Part shown: one piece after another, positions 1 to 7,522 of the stretch
Numbering within the stretch: position 1 is the first letter of the stretch
Layout: each line of letters begins with the position of its first letter
Origin: Methylococcaceae bacterium
GTDB taxonomy: Bacteria > Pseudomonadota > Gammaproteobacteria > Methylococcales > Methylomonadaceae
Length of the DNA: 8,104 nt
Assembly: GCA_013138855.1 (NCBI GenBank)
Contig: WTBX01000145.1
Span: 1-8,104, forward strand
Reading direction: 5' to 3'
The notes under the pieces: generated by a model
What the model saw: the letters and a program-made list of their open reading frames with translations, nothing else
What the model was told of the DNA's origin: nothing
The model's database searches: none
Translations under genes and position numbers: made by a program

Positions 1-787
1 CATGCGTATAACGTCCTAACGCTTCATCACCGACTACACCCTCAACCCCCGCTTCTTCCCACGCTTCTTTTGCTGCCGAGGCTTGTGGTGTATAAGCTGG
101 TTCGACAATGCCTTTAGGCAAGCCCCAGCGATTTTTACTGCTCGTTGAAATCAATAAAAATTTTAATTCATTTTCGATAATACAATAGGGAATCACGCCT
201 GATTGATTGTAATAATAAGCAGGGCGCGGTTTAAACTCTGCGCCATTCAAGCCTATATAAGGAAAACCTTTATCTAAAGATGAGGCACGAGTAATGTTTT
301 TCAGTTTTGCTGAATGATTAGTAAGTTGGGCAAAATCTCCCTTAAGCTTTAAATGTGCCAGTGTTGCAGTGGGCAATAACTTACCATCTTTAGGAATTTT
401 GATAGAGTCATCAACTAATTCATTTAATAAATCCTCTAAGGTCGGGTTATGCCCGACGATTAAAACGCGCTGCGCTTGTGTTGGACATTCCCGAATAATT
501 CTTTTTAAGGTATGACTGTCCGCCATATAAATACGTGAATCCGTATAAATATCGCGTGTAGCTAACCCCATAGATTTACATAATTTTTCCGCTGTCGTTA
601 AAGCACGTTCGGCAGGTGAACTTAAAATAAAATCAGGAATAAGTCCTTGTTGCTGCATCCAAACGCCTAAACGCTGCGCTCCGCGTTTGCCTCTATCTTT
701 TAAGGGGCGGTCAAAATCATCAGTGTTAACATCCCAATCGGATTTTCCATGTCGGAGAAGTAATAATTCTTTATTTGTAGTCATCAT
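1..787 (-). CDS. SixA-type histidine phosphatase fused to Nudix hydrolase (3' partial)
   Basis: The 262 visible residues run off the left edge without a stop, so the C-terminus is missing. Residues 8-125 are a SixA-like histidine phosphatase. The catalytic RHG is at residues 12-14 (His13), SSPAERA at 56-62 carries the conserved Arg, and VGHNP (His113) is the second active-site histidine. From about residue 185 a Nudix domain begins (PYCIIENELKFLLIS). Its Nudix box runs from Gly226 to Val248 and keeps Glu241, Glu244, Glu245 and Gly247. The first box Glu is Tyr232 and the usual Arg is Lys240. Known relatives dephosphorylate protein phosphohistidine (SixA) and cleave nucleoside or inositol diphosphate linkages (Nudix); the substrate here is not deducible. 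Two tandem ATGs (787 and 784) are possible starts, and AGG lies just upstream of both. The gene follows recQ after 38 bases, so the two are probably co-transcribed. It is predicted cytoplasmic, with no signal peptide seen. Confidence 0.85.
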   Translation of the reverse strand, partial: MMTTNKELLLLRHGKSDWDVNTDDFDRPLKDRGKRGAQRLGVWMQQQGLIPDFILSSPAERALTTAEKLCKSMGLATRDIYTDSRIYMADSHTLKRIIRECPTQAQRVLIVGHNPTLEDLLNELVDDSIKIPKDGKLLPTATLAHLKLKGDFAQLTNHSAKLKNITRASSLDKGFPYIGLNGAEFKPRPAYYYNQSGVIPYCIIENELKFLLISTSSKNRWGLPKGIVEPAYTPQASAAKEAWEEAGVEGVVGDEALGRYTH

Positions 788-825
788 TAAGACCTATTTG
801 CAGGACAATTATTAATTGATAGTTG

Positions 826-2937
826 CTATATTGCCATTGCGGCTCTTACACAACGTAAAACCTCATAACTGTAGGTTTCATTAAAAAATTCAAATACAGG
901 TTTTAAGCTATTTTTTTGCTCTTCTGGCAATGCTAACACTGCATCCTGAATTTGTTTAATCTCAGCTTCAGGTAAACTAATCACTGCTTCTAAGGCAATC
1001 AAACCACCTTCAATCGCTTCGGCCAAATGATTGTAAATCGTACTCGCTTTTAAATTTCGCTGTTCGGCAACCTGCTCAGGTGTCATGCCTGTTTTAAATA
1101 AGATTAAGGTTTCACTTAAGGTATCAGAAGTAGTTTGCTGTTGACTGCTAATAAACTCTTGAATAACGTTGATAAAAATATCCGCATATAACTCAAGCTT
1201 ACGCTGACCTACGCCTGAAATGGTCGCCATTTGTTGTTTATTTAACGGTTTACGCTCCATAAACTCCATTAAAGTCGCATCATGAAAAATCACATAGGCG
1301 GGGACAGCTTGCTCCTTAGAAATTTCCAAGCGTTTTTGCTGTAAGGCTTCCCATAAAGCATTATTACGTTGTTTACGCTGATTTTTTTGTGAGGGTCGCG
1401 TTATCTTTGTCACAATATCCTTGCGCAAAATTAATGGCTGTTCACCCCGTAACACGGGACGACACGAATCACTGAGTTTAAACGCCCCATAAGCGTCAAA
1501 ATCTACAATAATTAAATTTCTGGCAACTAATTGTCTAAAGACTGAACGCCATTGGTTTTCTTTTAAATCTTTGCCGATACCAAAAGTTGATTGTTGATTA
1601 TGATGATACTGAATAATGCGATCATCTTCTTTGCCGAGTAATACATCAATAATATAAGTAACGCCAAAACGCTGACCTGTTCGATAAATACACGATAACG
1701 CTTGTTGCGCGGGAATGGTAGCATCCCATGTTTCCACAGGCTCTAGGCAAGTGTCACAATTACCACAAGGTTGATGTTGCGTTTCACCAAAATAACTTAA
1801 TAATATTTGTCGTCTGCATTGTACCGATTCGCATAATGCTAGCATTGCATCGAGTTTATGCAGCTCAACGGTCTTATGTTGAAAATCACCGTCATTACTC
1901 ATCAGCATTTTTCTAAGACTAATCACATCTTGCAAGCCGTAAACCATCCACGCATTGGCAGGTAAACCATCTCGCCCTGCCCTGCCTGTTTCCTGATAAT
2001 AACCCTCGATGCTTTTCGGTAAATCTAAATGCGCCACAAAACGCACATTCGGTTTGTCTATCCCCATTCCGAAAGCAATGGTGGCAACGATAATCACCCC
2101 TTCCTGCATTAAAAAATAGTTTTGATGCTGAGCGCGAGTTTGATTATCCATCCCCGCATGATAGGGATAAGCGTTCAAGCCATTATTCTTAAGCCACAGC
2201 GCGGTTTCTTCGACACGTTTACGCGATAAACAATACACAATTCCCGCATCACCAGCATGTTCATTCTGAATAAAATTTAATAATTGCTGCTTGGCTTTTT
2301 GTTTTTGCACAATGCGGTAACGAATATTCGGTCTATCAAAACCGCTGATAAACATTTGTGCCTGTTCTAAGGCAAGATTCTGAATAATTTCAGCGCGAGT
2401 TTTTTCATCTGCCGTTGCCGTCAGTGCGATGCGTGGAACGTGAGGAAAATACTGATGCAGCAAGGATAATTTTAAATAATCCGCACGAAAATCATGCCCC
2501 CACTGCGAGACACAATGCGCTTCATCAATTGCAAATAAAGCGATAGGCATTTGTGATAATAACGACAAAGTACGCGGCTGTGTTAGCCGTTCGGGCGCGA
2601 CATAAACTAAATCTAATTCGCCCGCCTGCATTTGTTGCTCAATCCTGTTCGCCTGTTGTGCTGATAAAGAAGAATTAAGAAAAGCCGCATTAACCCCTAA
2701 TTGATGCAAGGCGTTGACTTGATCTTGCATCAAAGCAATTAACGGTGAAATAACAATCGCAACCCCCTCTCTAACCAATGCAGGAATTTGATAGCACAGC
2801 GACTTACCGCCCCCTGTCGGCATTAACACCAGCGCGTCACCGCCTGAAATCACCTGTTCAATAATTTGTTGCTGCTGACCTCTAAAGCTGTCATAACCAA
2901 ACACAGTTTTTAAAACAGTAAGTGCGTTATTTTCCAC
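826..2937 (-). CDS. recQ: ATP-dependent DNA helicase RecQ with C-terminal helix-turn-helix extension
   Basis: A 3'-5' superfamily 2 DNA helicase that unwinds recombination and replication intermediates (RecF-pathway repair). Motif 0 is FRGQQQQ (18-24). Walker A TGGGKS is at 41-46, DEAH at 138-141, TATA at 173-176, GFDRPNIRY at 199-207 and the arginine-finger motif QETGRAGRDG at 315-324. The zinc-binding cysteines are Cys374, Cys391, Cys394 and Cys397. An RQC winged-helix region follows (about 407-515), then HRDC (about 524-600). Residues about 605-695 resemble the helicase-associated HTH_40 domain (GMTPEQVAEQRNLKASTIYNHL), which the roughly 609-residue E. coli RecQ lacks; this explains the length of 703. 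The start is GTG at 2937, supported by AAAGG nine bases upstream and by alignment to the RecQ N-terminus. It is divergent from gshA. All catalytic residues are intact. Confidence 0.97.
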   Translation of the reverse strand: MENNALTVLKTVFGYDSFRGQQQQIIEQVISGGDALVLMPTGGGKSLCYQIPALVREGVAIVISPLIALMQDQVNALHQLGVNAAFLNSSLSAQQANRIEQQMQAGELDLVYVAPERLTQPRTLSLLSQMPIALFAIDEAHCVSQWGHDFRADYLKLSLLHQYFPHVPRIALTATADEKTRAEIIQNLALEQAQMFISGFDRPNIRYRIVQKQKAKQQLLNFIQNEHAGDAGIVYCLSRKRVEETALWLKNNGLNAYPYHAGMDNQTRAQHQNYFLMQEGVIIVATIAFGMGIDKPNVRFVAHLDLPKSIEGYYQETGRAGRDGLPANAWMVYGLQDVISLRKMLMSNDGDFQHKTVELHKLDAMLALCESVQCRRQILLSYFGETQHQPCGNCDTCLEPVETWDATIPAQQALSCIYRTGQRFGVTYIIDVLLGKEDDRIIQYHHNQQSTFGIGKDLKENQWRSVFRQLVARNLIIVDFDAYGAFKLSDSCRPVLRGEQPLILRKDIVTKITRPSQKNQRKQRNNALWEALQQKRLEISKEQAVPAYVIFHDATLMEFMERKPLNKQQMATISGVGQRKLELYADIFINVIQEFISSQQQTTSDTLSETLILFKTGMTPEQVAEQRNLKASTIYNHLAEAIEGGLIALEAVISLPEAEIKQIQDAVLALPEEQKNSLKPVFEFFNETYSYEVLRCVRAAMAI

Positions 2938-2946
2938 AAAAAAATA

Positions 2947-2951
2947 CCTTT
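2947..2951 (-). promoter_or_regulatory. recQ ribosome binding site
   Basis: Read on the minus strand, AAAGG is followed by nine bases (T, A and seven T) and then GTG. It is the only good Shine-Dalgarno nearby and decides the GTG start for recQ. A 7-bp palindromic hairpin (2958-2973) ends six bases upstream of it. Confidence 0.65.
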
Positions 2952-2952
2952 T

Positions 2953-3084
2953 GGAATCGCGACTTTAGTCGCGTACTAGACCTAGAAACACTCAAAAAAT
3001 TATAAGTTGAGTAAATTAAAATAGCTTTGTAAAACAAATATTTAATGTTTTTAAAGCTTCGTGCGCGACTGAAGTCGCGGCTCC
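2953..3084. repeat. REPIN-like element: two inverted palindromic repeats
   Basis: Two 24-base copies, 2953-2976 and (reverse-complemented) 3061-3084, match at 20 of 24 positions; all four differences are transitions. Each contains a perfect 7-bp stem, CGCGACT/AGTCGCG (2958-2964/2967-2973 and 3064-3070/3073-3079), around a two-base centre (TT or GA). The copies are in inverted orientation and bound a 132-base unit. The AT-rich interior carries two further dyads: ACTCAA/TTGAGT (2990-2995/3007-3012) and an imperfect stem AGCTTT..AAAACA/TGTTTT..AAAGCT (3023-3036/3046-3058). Paired inverted REPs around a short spacer are the layout of REPINs mobilised by RAYT transposases. No transposase is in the window. 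The family name is inference from layout. Confidence 0.7.
2999..3004 (-). promoter_or_regulatory. Possible recQ -10 box inside the repeat element
   Basis: The minus strand reads TATAAT here, about 62 bases before the recQ GTG. No convincing -35 is found at 16-18 bases, so this is a weak candidate in AT-rich sequence. If real, the recQ leader would include one of the palindromic hairpins. Confidence 0.25.
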
Positions 3085-3138
3085 ACACGATAACTTTTAA
3101 ACTGACTTAAAATTTGCCTGAATAATAATGAGAATAGT

Positions 3139-3167
3139 TTAATCTTATTCTTTATAACCTTTATAAT
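3139..3167 (+). promoter_or_regulatory. Candidate sigma-70 promoter for gshA
   Basis: A perfect -10 TATAAT (3162-3167) lies 17 bases after a weak -35 TTAATC (3139-3144, three of six consensus bases). A 6-bp dyad, AGAATA (3131-3136)/TATTCT (3146-3151), overlaps the -35 and could be an operator. Transcription would start about 35 bases before the gshA ATG. Inference from motifs only. Confidence 0.45.
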
Positions 3168-3209
3168 AACGCATTTTTTTGACGATTCACGGGTGCAAAA
3201 TACACTTTT

Positions 3210-4802
3210 ATGGATAATTTAAAGACTCACATTTCACCACGTCTACGCTATCTTATTGATAATAATCAACAACATTTGCTTTGTAATGGGCTTAAAGGGA
3301 TAGAAAAAGAAAGTCTTAGAATTTCAAAGCAGGGAGCAATTGCCTCTACAACGCACCCTAAGGCGTTAGGAGCTGCCTTAACACACCCGTCTATCACTAC
3401 CGATTATTCCGAAGCTTTACTCGAATTCATCACTGAACCTTTTGCAGATATTAAGCAAACCTTAGCGTCTATGCACCAGATTCATCAATTTGTTTACCAA
3501 AATTTGGGTAATGAAATACTACTCGCGGCAAGTATGCCTTGTGGTATTAATGGTGATAAAAGTATTCCGATAGCCGAATACGGTAGTTCTAATATCGGCA
3601 AAATGAAACATATTTATCGCAAAGGCTTATGGCATCGTTACGGGCGCACCATGCAAGCAATTGCAGGCATTCATTTTAACTATTCTGTTCCCAAACCTTT
3701 ATGGCAGGCATTAAAACAGCAGCACAATAACCCTGAACAATCTTTAGAGGATTTTATCTCTGAAAACTATTTTAAAATTATTAGAAATTTTCAAAGACAA
3801 GGCTGGTTAATCCTGTATTTATTTGGTGCATCGCCTGCAATTTGTAAGAATTTTTTTAAAAGTCGCCCCCAGTTAATGTCACAGTTCGTAGAATTTGATA
3901 AGTACACCCTTTATCATCCTTCGGCGACTTCATTACGCATGAGTGACATCGGCTATAAAAGCAAAAATCAAGCGAGTTTAAAAATTAATTATAATTCTTT
4001 AGACGGCTATGTTGATACCTTAACCGCTGCGATGAATACGCCTTATGCAGATTATGAAAACATCGGTGTTAAAGTAGACGGCGAATATAATCAGCTTAGC
4101 GGCAATATATTACAAATTGAGAATGAATTTTATAACACCGTGCGCCCTAAACAAATTATGCAATCAGGGGAAAAACCGACCTTAGCGTTAAAACGTCGTG
4201 GTGTTGAATATATTGAAATCCGCTCCTTAGATTTAGACTTATTTAATCCAATAGGCATAGATGAAGATAAAGCGCGTTTTGTTGAAGCCTTTTTATTACA
4301 TTGCTTATTAGAAGATAGTCCTTTGCAAACAGAAGATGAACAAGCGATTAATAATAGCAATCAGCTAACTGTCGCTCATGCAGGACGACAAGAAAATACC
4401 GTGCTCAATAAGCATGGAGAAATAATACCGTTACGGAAATGGGCGGGTGATATTCTTGAAGCCATGCAACCTGTCTGTGAGATATTAGACGCGAATGATG
4501 CTAATAAACCTTATCGCGCCGCATTAAAATTAAAACAAAGTTTAGTTAAAGATTCCGCATTAACTCCGTCTGCAAAAATTCTCCAACAAATGCGCGAACA
4601 AGAAATACCGTTCGGACGTTTTGGTTTAGATGCCTCAGCAGAGCATGAAAAATATTTTAAATCGTTGCCGCCTTTAGATGATGCTATCGTCCAGCAGTTT
4701 AAAGAGATGGCGACAGAATCATATCAAAAACAAGCACGAATTGAAGCAGATGATAATTTGGGTTTTGATGAATTTTTAGCTAATTATTTTACACAGCATT
4801 AA
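3210..4802 (+). CDS. gshA: Glutamate-cysteine ligase (gamma-glutamylcysteine synthetase)
   Basis: Catalyses the ATP-dependent joining of L-glutamate and L-cysteine, the first and usually rate-limiting step of glutathione synthesis, in the cytoplasm. The 530 residues match the gammaproteobacterial GshA type (E. coli about 518). Conserved blocks are GLKGIEKESLRI (27-38), with the metal-binding positions Glu32 and Glu34 aligning to E. coli Glu27 and Glu29, and TTDYSEALLEFIT (63-75), with Asp65 and Glu72 aligning to Asp60 and Glu67. SMPCGI (108-113), IAGIHFNYS (151-159, His155), LFGASPAIC and the block LQIENEFY...RPKQ...SGE also match. IEIRSLDL matches E. coli IEVRSLDI. The ATG at 3210 has no clear Shine-Dalgarno, but no better start fits the N-terminal homology. 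The AIPR gene follows after 24 bases and may be co-transcribed. gshB is not in the window. Confidence 0.97.
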   Translation: MDNLKTHISPRLRYLIDNNQQHLLCNGLKGIEKESLRISKQGAIASTTHPKALGAALTHPSITTDYSEALLEFITEPFADIKQTLASMHQIHQFVYQNLGNEILLAASMPCGINGDKSIPIAEYGSSNIGKMKHIYRKGLWHRYGRTMQAIAGIHFNYSVPKPLWQALKQQHNNPEQSLEDFISENYFKIIRNFQRQGWLILYLFGASPAICKNFFKSRPQLMSQFVEFDKYTLYHPSATSLRMSDIGYKSKNQASLKINYNSLDGYVDTLTAAMNTPYADYENIGVKVDGEYNQLSGNILQIENEFYNTVRPKQIMQSGEKPTLALKRRGVEYIEIRSLDLDLFNPIGIDEDKARFVEAFLLHCLLEDSPLQTEDEQAINNSNQLTVAHAGRQENTVLNKHGEIIPLRKWAGDILEAMQPVCEILDANDANKPYRAALKLKQSLVKDSALTPSAKILQQMREQEIPFGRFGLDASAEHEKYFKSLPPLDDAIVQQFKEMATESYQKQARIEADDNLGFDEFLANYFTQH

Positions 4803-4826
4803 TAAAAAATTTAATTTGGATTACAG

Positions 4827-6659
4827 ATGTTTACACAACACTTTTATAACATTATTGATGGTGAACTTGATGCACTTTTGCAGAAGTACCAAAATGATGA
4901 ACTCATCAAAAAGTATAAGAACCCAAATCAAAAAAAATCTTACGCGCTTTTAATCTGGTTTCTTGAGTTTTACGGTAGAAGAGCTAATTACAAAGATTTT
5001 ATTACTGATGGTGATAATGATAGTTCTTGCGATATTATTTTTGACAACACTAATAATCAAGGGGAAAAGATTTTTTATGTTGTTCAGTCAAAATGGAATA
5101 CAGTAAATAATTCCGAAAAAGAAACAAGTCGAGATGAAATACTAAAAGCTCTGAACGATTTTGAAACACTTTTACACGGTGAAAAACAAAATGTAAATGA
5201 CAGGTTAAAAGTAAAAATAAAAGAGCTAGATAAACACTTAAAATCTAATGGTGAAGTTAAATTTATATTTTTATCTCTCTCTCAATATAAAGGTAATGCA
5301 GATGAAAATATTAATGCTTTTATAAAGTCAGATGAAAAAATAAAATGTGATGTCATTGATATAAATAGAATAAAACATGATTATATTGATAGGATATATA
5401 AAGAAATAAAGCCTTTAAATCCACTAGAAAGCTATCAAAACCCCGAAGAAAGCCCTATTACGCTTGAAATTATTCAAGAAAATGGCACTGTTAAAATAGA
5501 AAAACCTTTTGAAGCGTATATGTTTTTACTTCGCCCTAAAAGTATTTATGAGTTATTTGATAAATATGGTTTTGCCTTATTCTATAAAAACATTAGAAAT
5601 CCTTTATTACAATCACAGTTTAATGAGGATATAGAAAATACCGTCTCGGAAAACCCTGATTATTTCTGGTATTACAATAATGGCATTACAGCTATTGCTT
5701 CATTGTTACCTGCTATTGGAAAACAAGCAGAAAAAATAGAATTAACAGGTTTGCAAATTATTAACGGCACACAAACGGTTTATTCGATTTACCGTGCTTA
5801 TAAAAATGCTTCAAATACAAAGCGACAGCAAATGGATAGCCGAGCATTAGTGACTGTACGCTTATTAAGATCGGGTGGTAAAGACTTTGATTTAGATGTT
5901 ACGAGGTACACTAATTCTCAAAACCCTGTTGATGATAGAGATTTTTGTGCGAATGATGATATTCAAATTAAATTGCAAAATGCGTCTTATCAAACGAATG
6001 TTTGGTATGGAAAAAGGCGCGATGAATTTAGGGAAACACCAGATGGTATAACCGAAATTCCTAATTTTATTTTTGCTAATGCTTATTTAGCCTATCACTT
6101 ACAAGACCCTGTAACTGTTTTAAAAAATCATGCTGAAGAACTTAAAACAGGTAAAAATTTAAACTTTATTTCTTATAGAGATCATAAAGATGGGTTTTAT
6201 GAAAATATATTTAATGAAAAAACTTCATTTGAAGATATGTTATGTGCCTTTTATATTTTAGACAGCATTAGCAATCATACCTCCCTAGAAAATGATAATT
6301 TTATATGTTACGAGGACTCTTTTGAAACTATTACCTATCATTTATTGGCTTTATTCAGCGGCGTTTTTACAAAATATTTAAAATCTAAATTTGATGAAAA
6401 AATAAATGTAACTAAATATATTATTAAAATTTATGAGAAACATGAAATAGAAATTATTCTAAAAACATTTATTTTTATTAATAGTTTTGTTGAAAAAAAA
6501 ATCAAAGTGACCAACAATAAAGAAAAAACACAAGAAAAGGGAATTAAATTTTTATATGAATTGTCTCACTATGAAAAAATTAATGATGATTTAGAAGGTT
6601 TAGCTATTTCTATTGAAGATATTGAAGGTATAGCTTTAGAAAAATATAATATTAAATAA
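4827..6659 (+). CDS. AIPR-family protein with N-terminal PD-(D/E)XK (Mrr-like) nuclease signature; candidate phage defence
   Basis: A 610-residue protein with no signal peptide or membrane segment. The N-terminal region has the helix KKSYALLIWFLEFYG (36-50). It is followed by a restriction-nuclease-like core: Asp69 in CDIIFD, then a strand ending in FYVVQSKW with Gln87-x-Lys89, the QxK variant typical of Mrr-type nucleases. The central region carries AIPR (abortive infection phage resistance, Pfam PF10592) hallmarks: YFWYYNNGITAIA (279-291), LQIINGTQTVYS (309-320) and RYTNSQNPVDDRDFCAND (360-377). The C-terminal 160 residues are lysine- and isoleucine-rich and unrecognised. GGA lies about seven bases before the ATG. 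Base composition is lower than in neighbours: 7 of 60 G/C in 6421-6480, against 24 of 60 at 4381-4440 in gshA. The gene sits between two thiol-metabolism genes with no visible partner, which fits an acquired stand-alone defence gene. Family assignment is strong; the defence role is inferred from the family. Confidence 0.85.
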   Translation: MFTQHFYNIIDGELDALLQKYQNDELIKKYKNPNQKKSYALLIWFLEFYGRRANYKDFITDGDNDSSCDIIFDNTNNQGEKIFYVVQSKWNTVNNSEKETSRDEILKALNDFETLLHGEKQNVNDRLKVKIKELDKHLKSNGEVKFIFLSLSQYKGNADENINAFIKSDEKIKCDVIDINRIKHDYIDRIYKEIKPLNPLESYQNPEESPITLEIIQENGTVKIEKPFEAYMFLLRPKSIYELFDKYGFALFYKNIRNPLLQSQFNEDIENTVSENPDYFWYYNNGITAIASLLPAIGKQAEKIELTGLQIINGTQTVYSIYRAYKNASNTKRQQMDSRALVTVRLLRSGGKDFDLDVTRYTNSQNPVDDRDFCANDDIQIKLQNASYQTNVWYGKRRDEFRETPDGITEIPNFIFANAYLAYHLQDPVTVLKNHAEELKTGKNLNFISYRDHKDGFYENIFNEKTSFEDMLCAFYILDSISNHTSLENDNFICYEDSFETITYHLLALFSGVFTKYLKSKFDEKINVTKYIIKIYEKHEIEIILKTFIFINSFVEKKIKVTNNKEKTQEKGIKFLYELSHYEKINDDLEGLAISIEDIEGIALEKYNIK

Positions 6660-6702
6660 ATTTTCTCATTATCGTCTCTGCTTAAGCTTATAAAAAATAA
6701 TT

Positions 6703-7425
6703 ATGACCACATTTGACATACAAACTCTACAAACCGAACTCCACAACAAAAGCCCACGCAAAATTCTCAGAACCGCATTAGAGCAATTCGACAACATCGC
6801 CATTTCGTTCAGCGGTGCAGAAGATGTGATTTTGATTGATATGGCGTTACAAATGAAAAAAAATATACAGGTTTTTTCATTGGATACAGGACGTTTACAC
6901 CCTGAAACCTACCGCTTTATTGAACAAGTTAGAAAGTATTATAAAATTGAGATCGAATGCTTAACACCTAACCCAGCTACTCTTGAAAAGTTAGTTAAAG
7001 AAAAAGGACTGTTTAGCTTTTATGAAGATGATCATAAAGAATGCTGTGGTATTCGTAAGGTTGAACCCTTAAGGCGCAAGCTTTCTCAATTAGACGCATG
7101 GATTACAGGGCAACGTAAAGACCAAAGTTTAGACACTCGCCAAGACATTCCCGAAGTACAAATTGATGGCGCGTTTTCAACGGATGATAATCAATTAATT
7201 AAATTCAACCCATTGCTTAACTGGAGTTCCGCACAAGTTTGGGATTATATCGAAGCTTATGAAGTCCCTTTTAACCCATTACATCAACAAGGTTTTATCA
7301 GTATCGGTTGTGAGCCTTGTACGCGAGCGGTGTTACCTAATCAACACGAAAGAGCAGGACGGTGGTGGTGGGAAGATGCAACGAAAAAAGAATGTGGCTT
7401 ACATGCTGCAAATATCAAAGATTAA
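6703..7425 (+). CDS. cysH: Adenylylsulfate (APS) reductase, assimilatory, 4Fe-4S type
   Basis: Reduces adenylylsulfate to sulfite and AMP with a thioredoxin- or glutathione-type donor, in assimilatory sulfate reduction toward cysteine. The 240 residues have the nucleotide-binding SFSGAEDV loop (35-42) and SLDTGRLHPET (59-69). The 4Fe-4S cysteine pairs are Cys114-Cys115 (ECCGIRKVEPL) and Cys203/Cys206 (IGCEPC). The catalytic Cys231 is in the C-terminal ECGLH motif. The four cluster cysteines point to the APS-reducing type rather than the cluster-free E. coli PAPS reductase. The ATG at 6703 has no Shine-Dalgarno in its AT-rich 43-base upstream spacer. It lies on the same strand as gshA and the AIPR gene; cysteine made downstream of this step feeds GshA, so gshA and cysH make metabolic sense together. 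Confidence 0.95.
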   Translation: MTTFDIQTLQTELHNKSPRKILRTALEQFDNIAISFSGAEDVILIDMALQMKKNIQVFSLDTGRLHPETYRFIEQVRKYYKIEIECLTPNPATLEKLVKEKGLFSFYEDDHKECCGIRKVEPLRRKLSQLDAWITGQRKDQSLDTRQDIPEVQIDGAFSTDDNQLIKFNPLLNWSSAQVWDYIEAYEVPFNPLHQQGFISIGCEPCTRAVLPNQHERAGRWWWEDATKKECGLHAANIKD

Positions 7426-7522
7426 CGGTTATATTTTTAAAAATAGATTTTGTAGCTATAAATTTAAAAAAGATACGCATAATTTTCGAGATATTTAGGC
7501 GAACAACAGCAAGATTACATTG

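Noticed and set aside
1728..1916. Short plus-strand open frame inside recQ, and likewise 4130-4360 on the minus strand inside gshA
   Set aside because: Both lie wholly within strongly conserved genes on the opposite strand, have no recognisable protein features and no convincing ribosome binding site.
4802..6698. Nine-base direct repeat ATAAAAAAT at 4802-4810 and 6690-6698 flanking the AIPR gene, as a target-site duplication
   Set aside because: It is A/T only in very AT-rich spacers, where such matches are expected by chance, and there are no terminal inverted repeats or transposase.
6681..6702. TATAAA (6689-6694) as a cysH promoter giving a near-leaderless transcript
   Set aside because: There is no -35 match, and the motif is common in this A/T-rich spacer. 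Read-through from the upstream genes is at least as likely.
4827..7425. AIPR nuclease plus a PAPS-reductase-family protein as a phosphorothioate (Dnd/Ssp-like) defence pair
   Set aside because: The reductase has the complete APS reductase signature (two cysteine pairs and a C-terminal ECGLH) and reads as metabolic CysH, not DndC/SspD. No cysteine desulfurase or other dnd/ssp gene is present.
7432..7445. Palindrome TATTTTTAAAAATA after cysH as a transcription terminator
   Set aside because: The stem is purely A/T with no loop and no G/C, so it would not form a stable intrinsic terminator.
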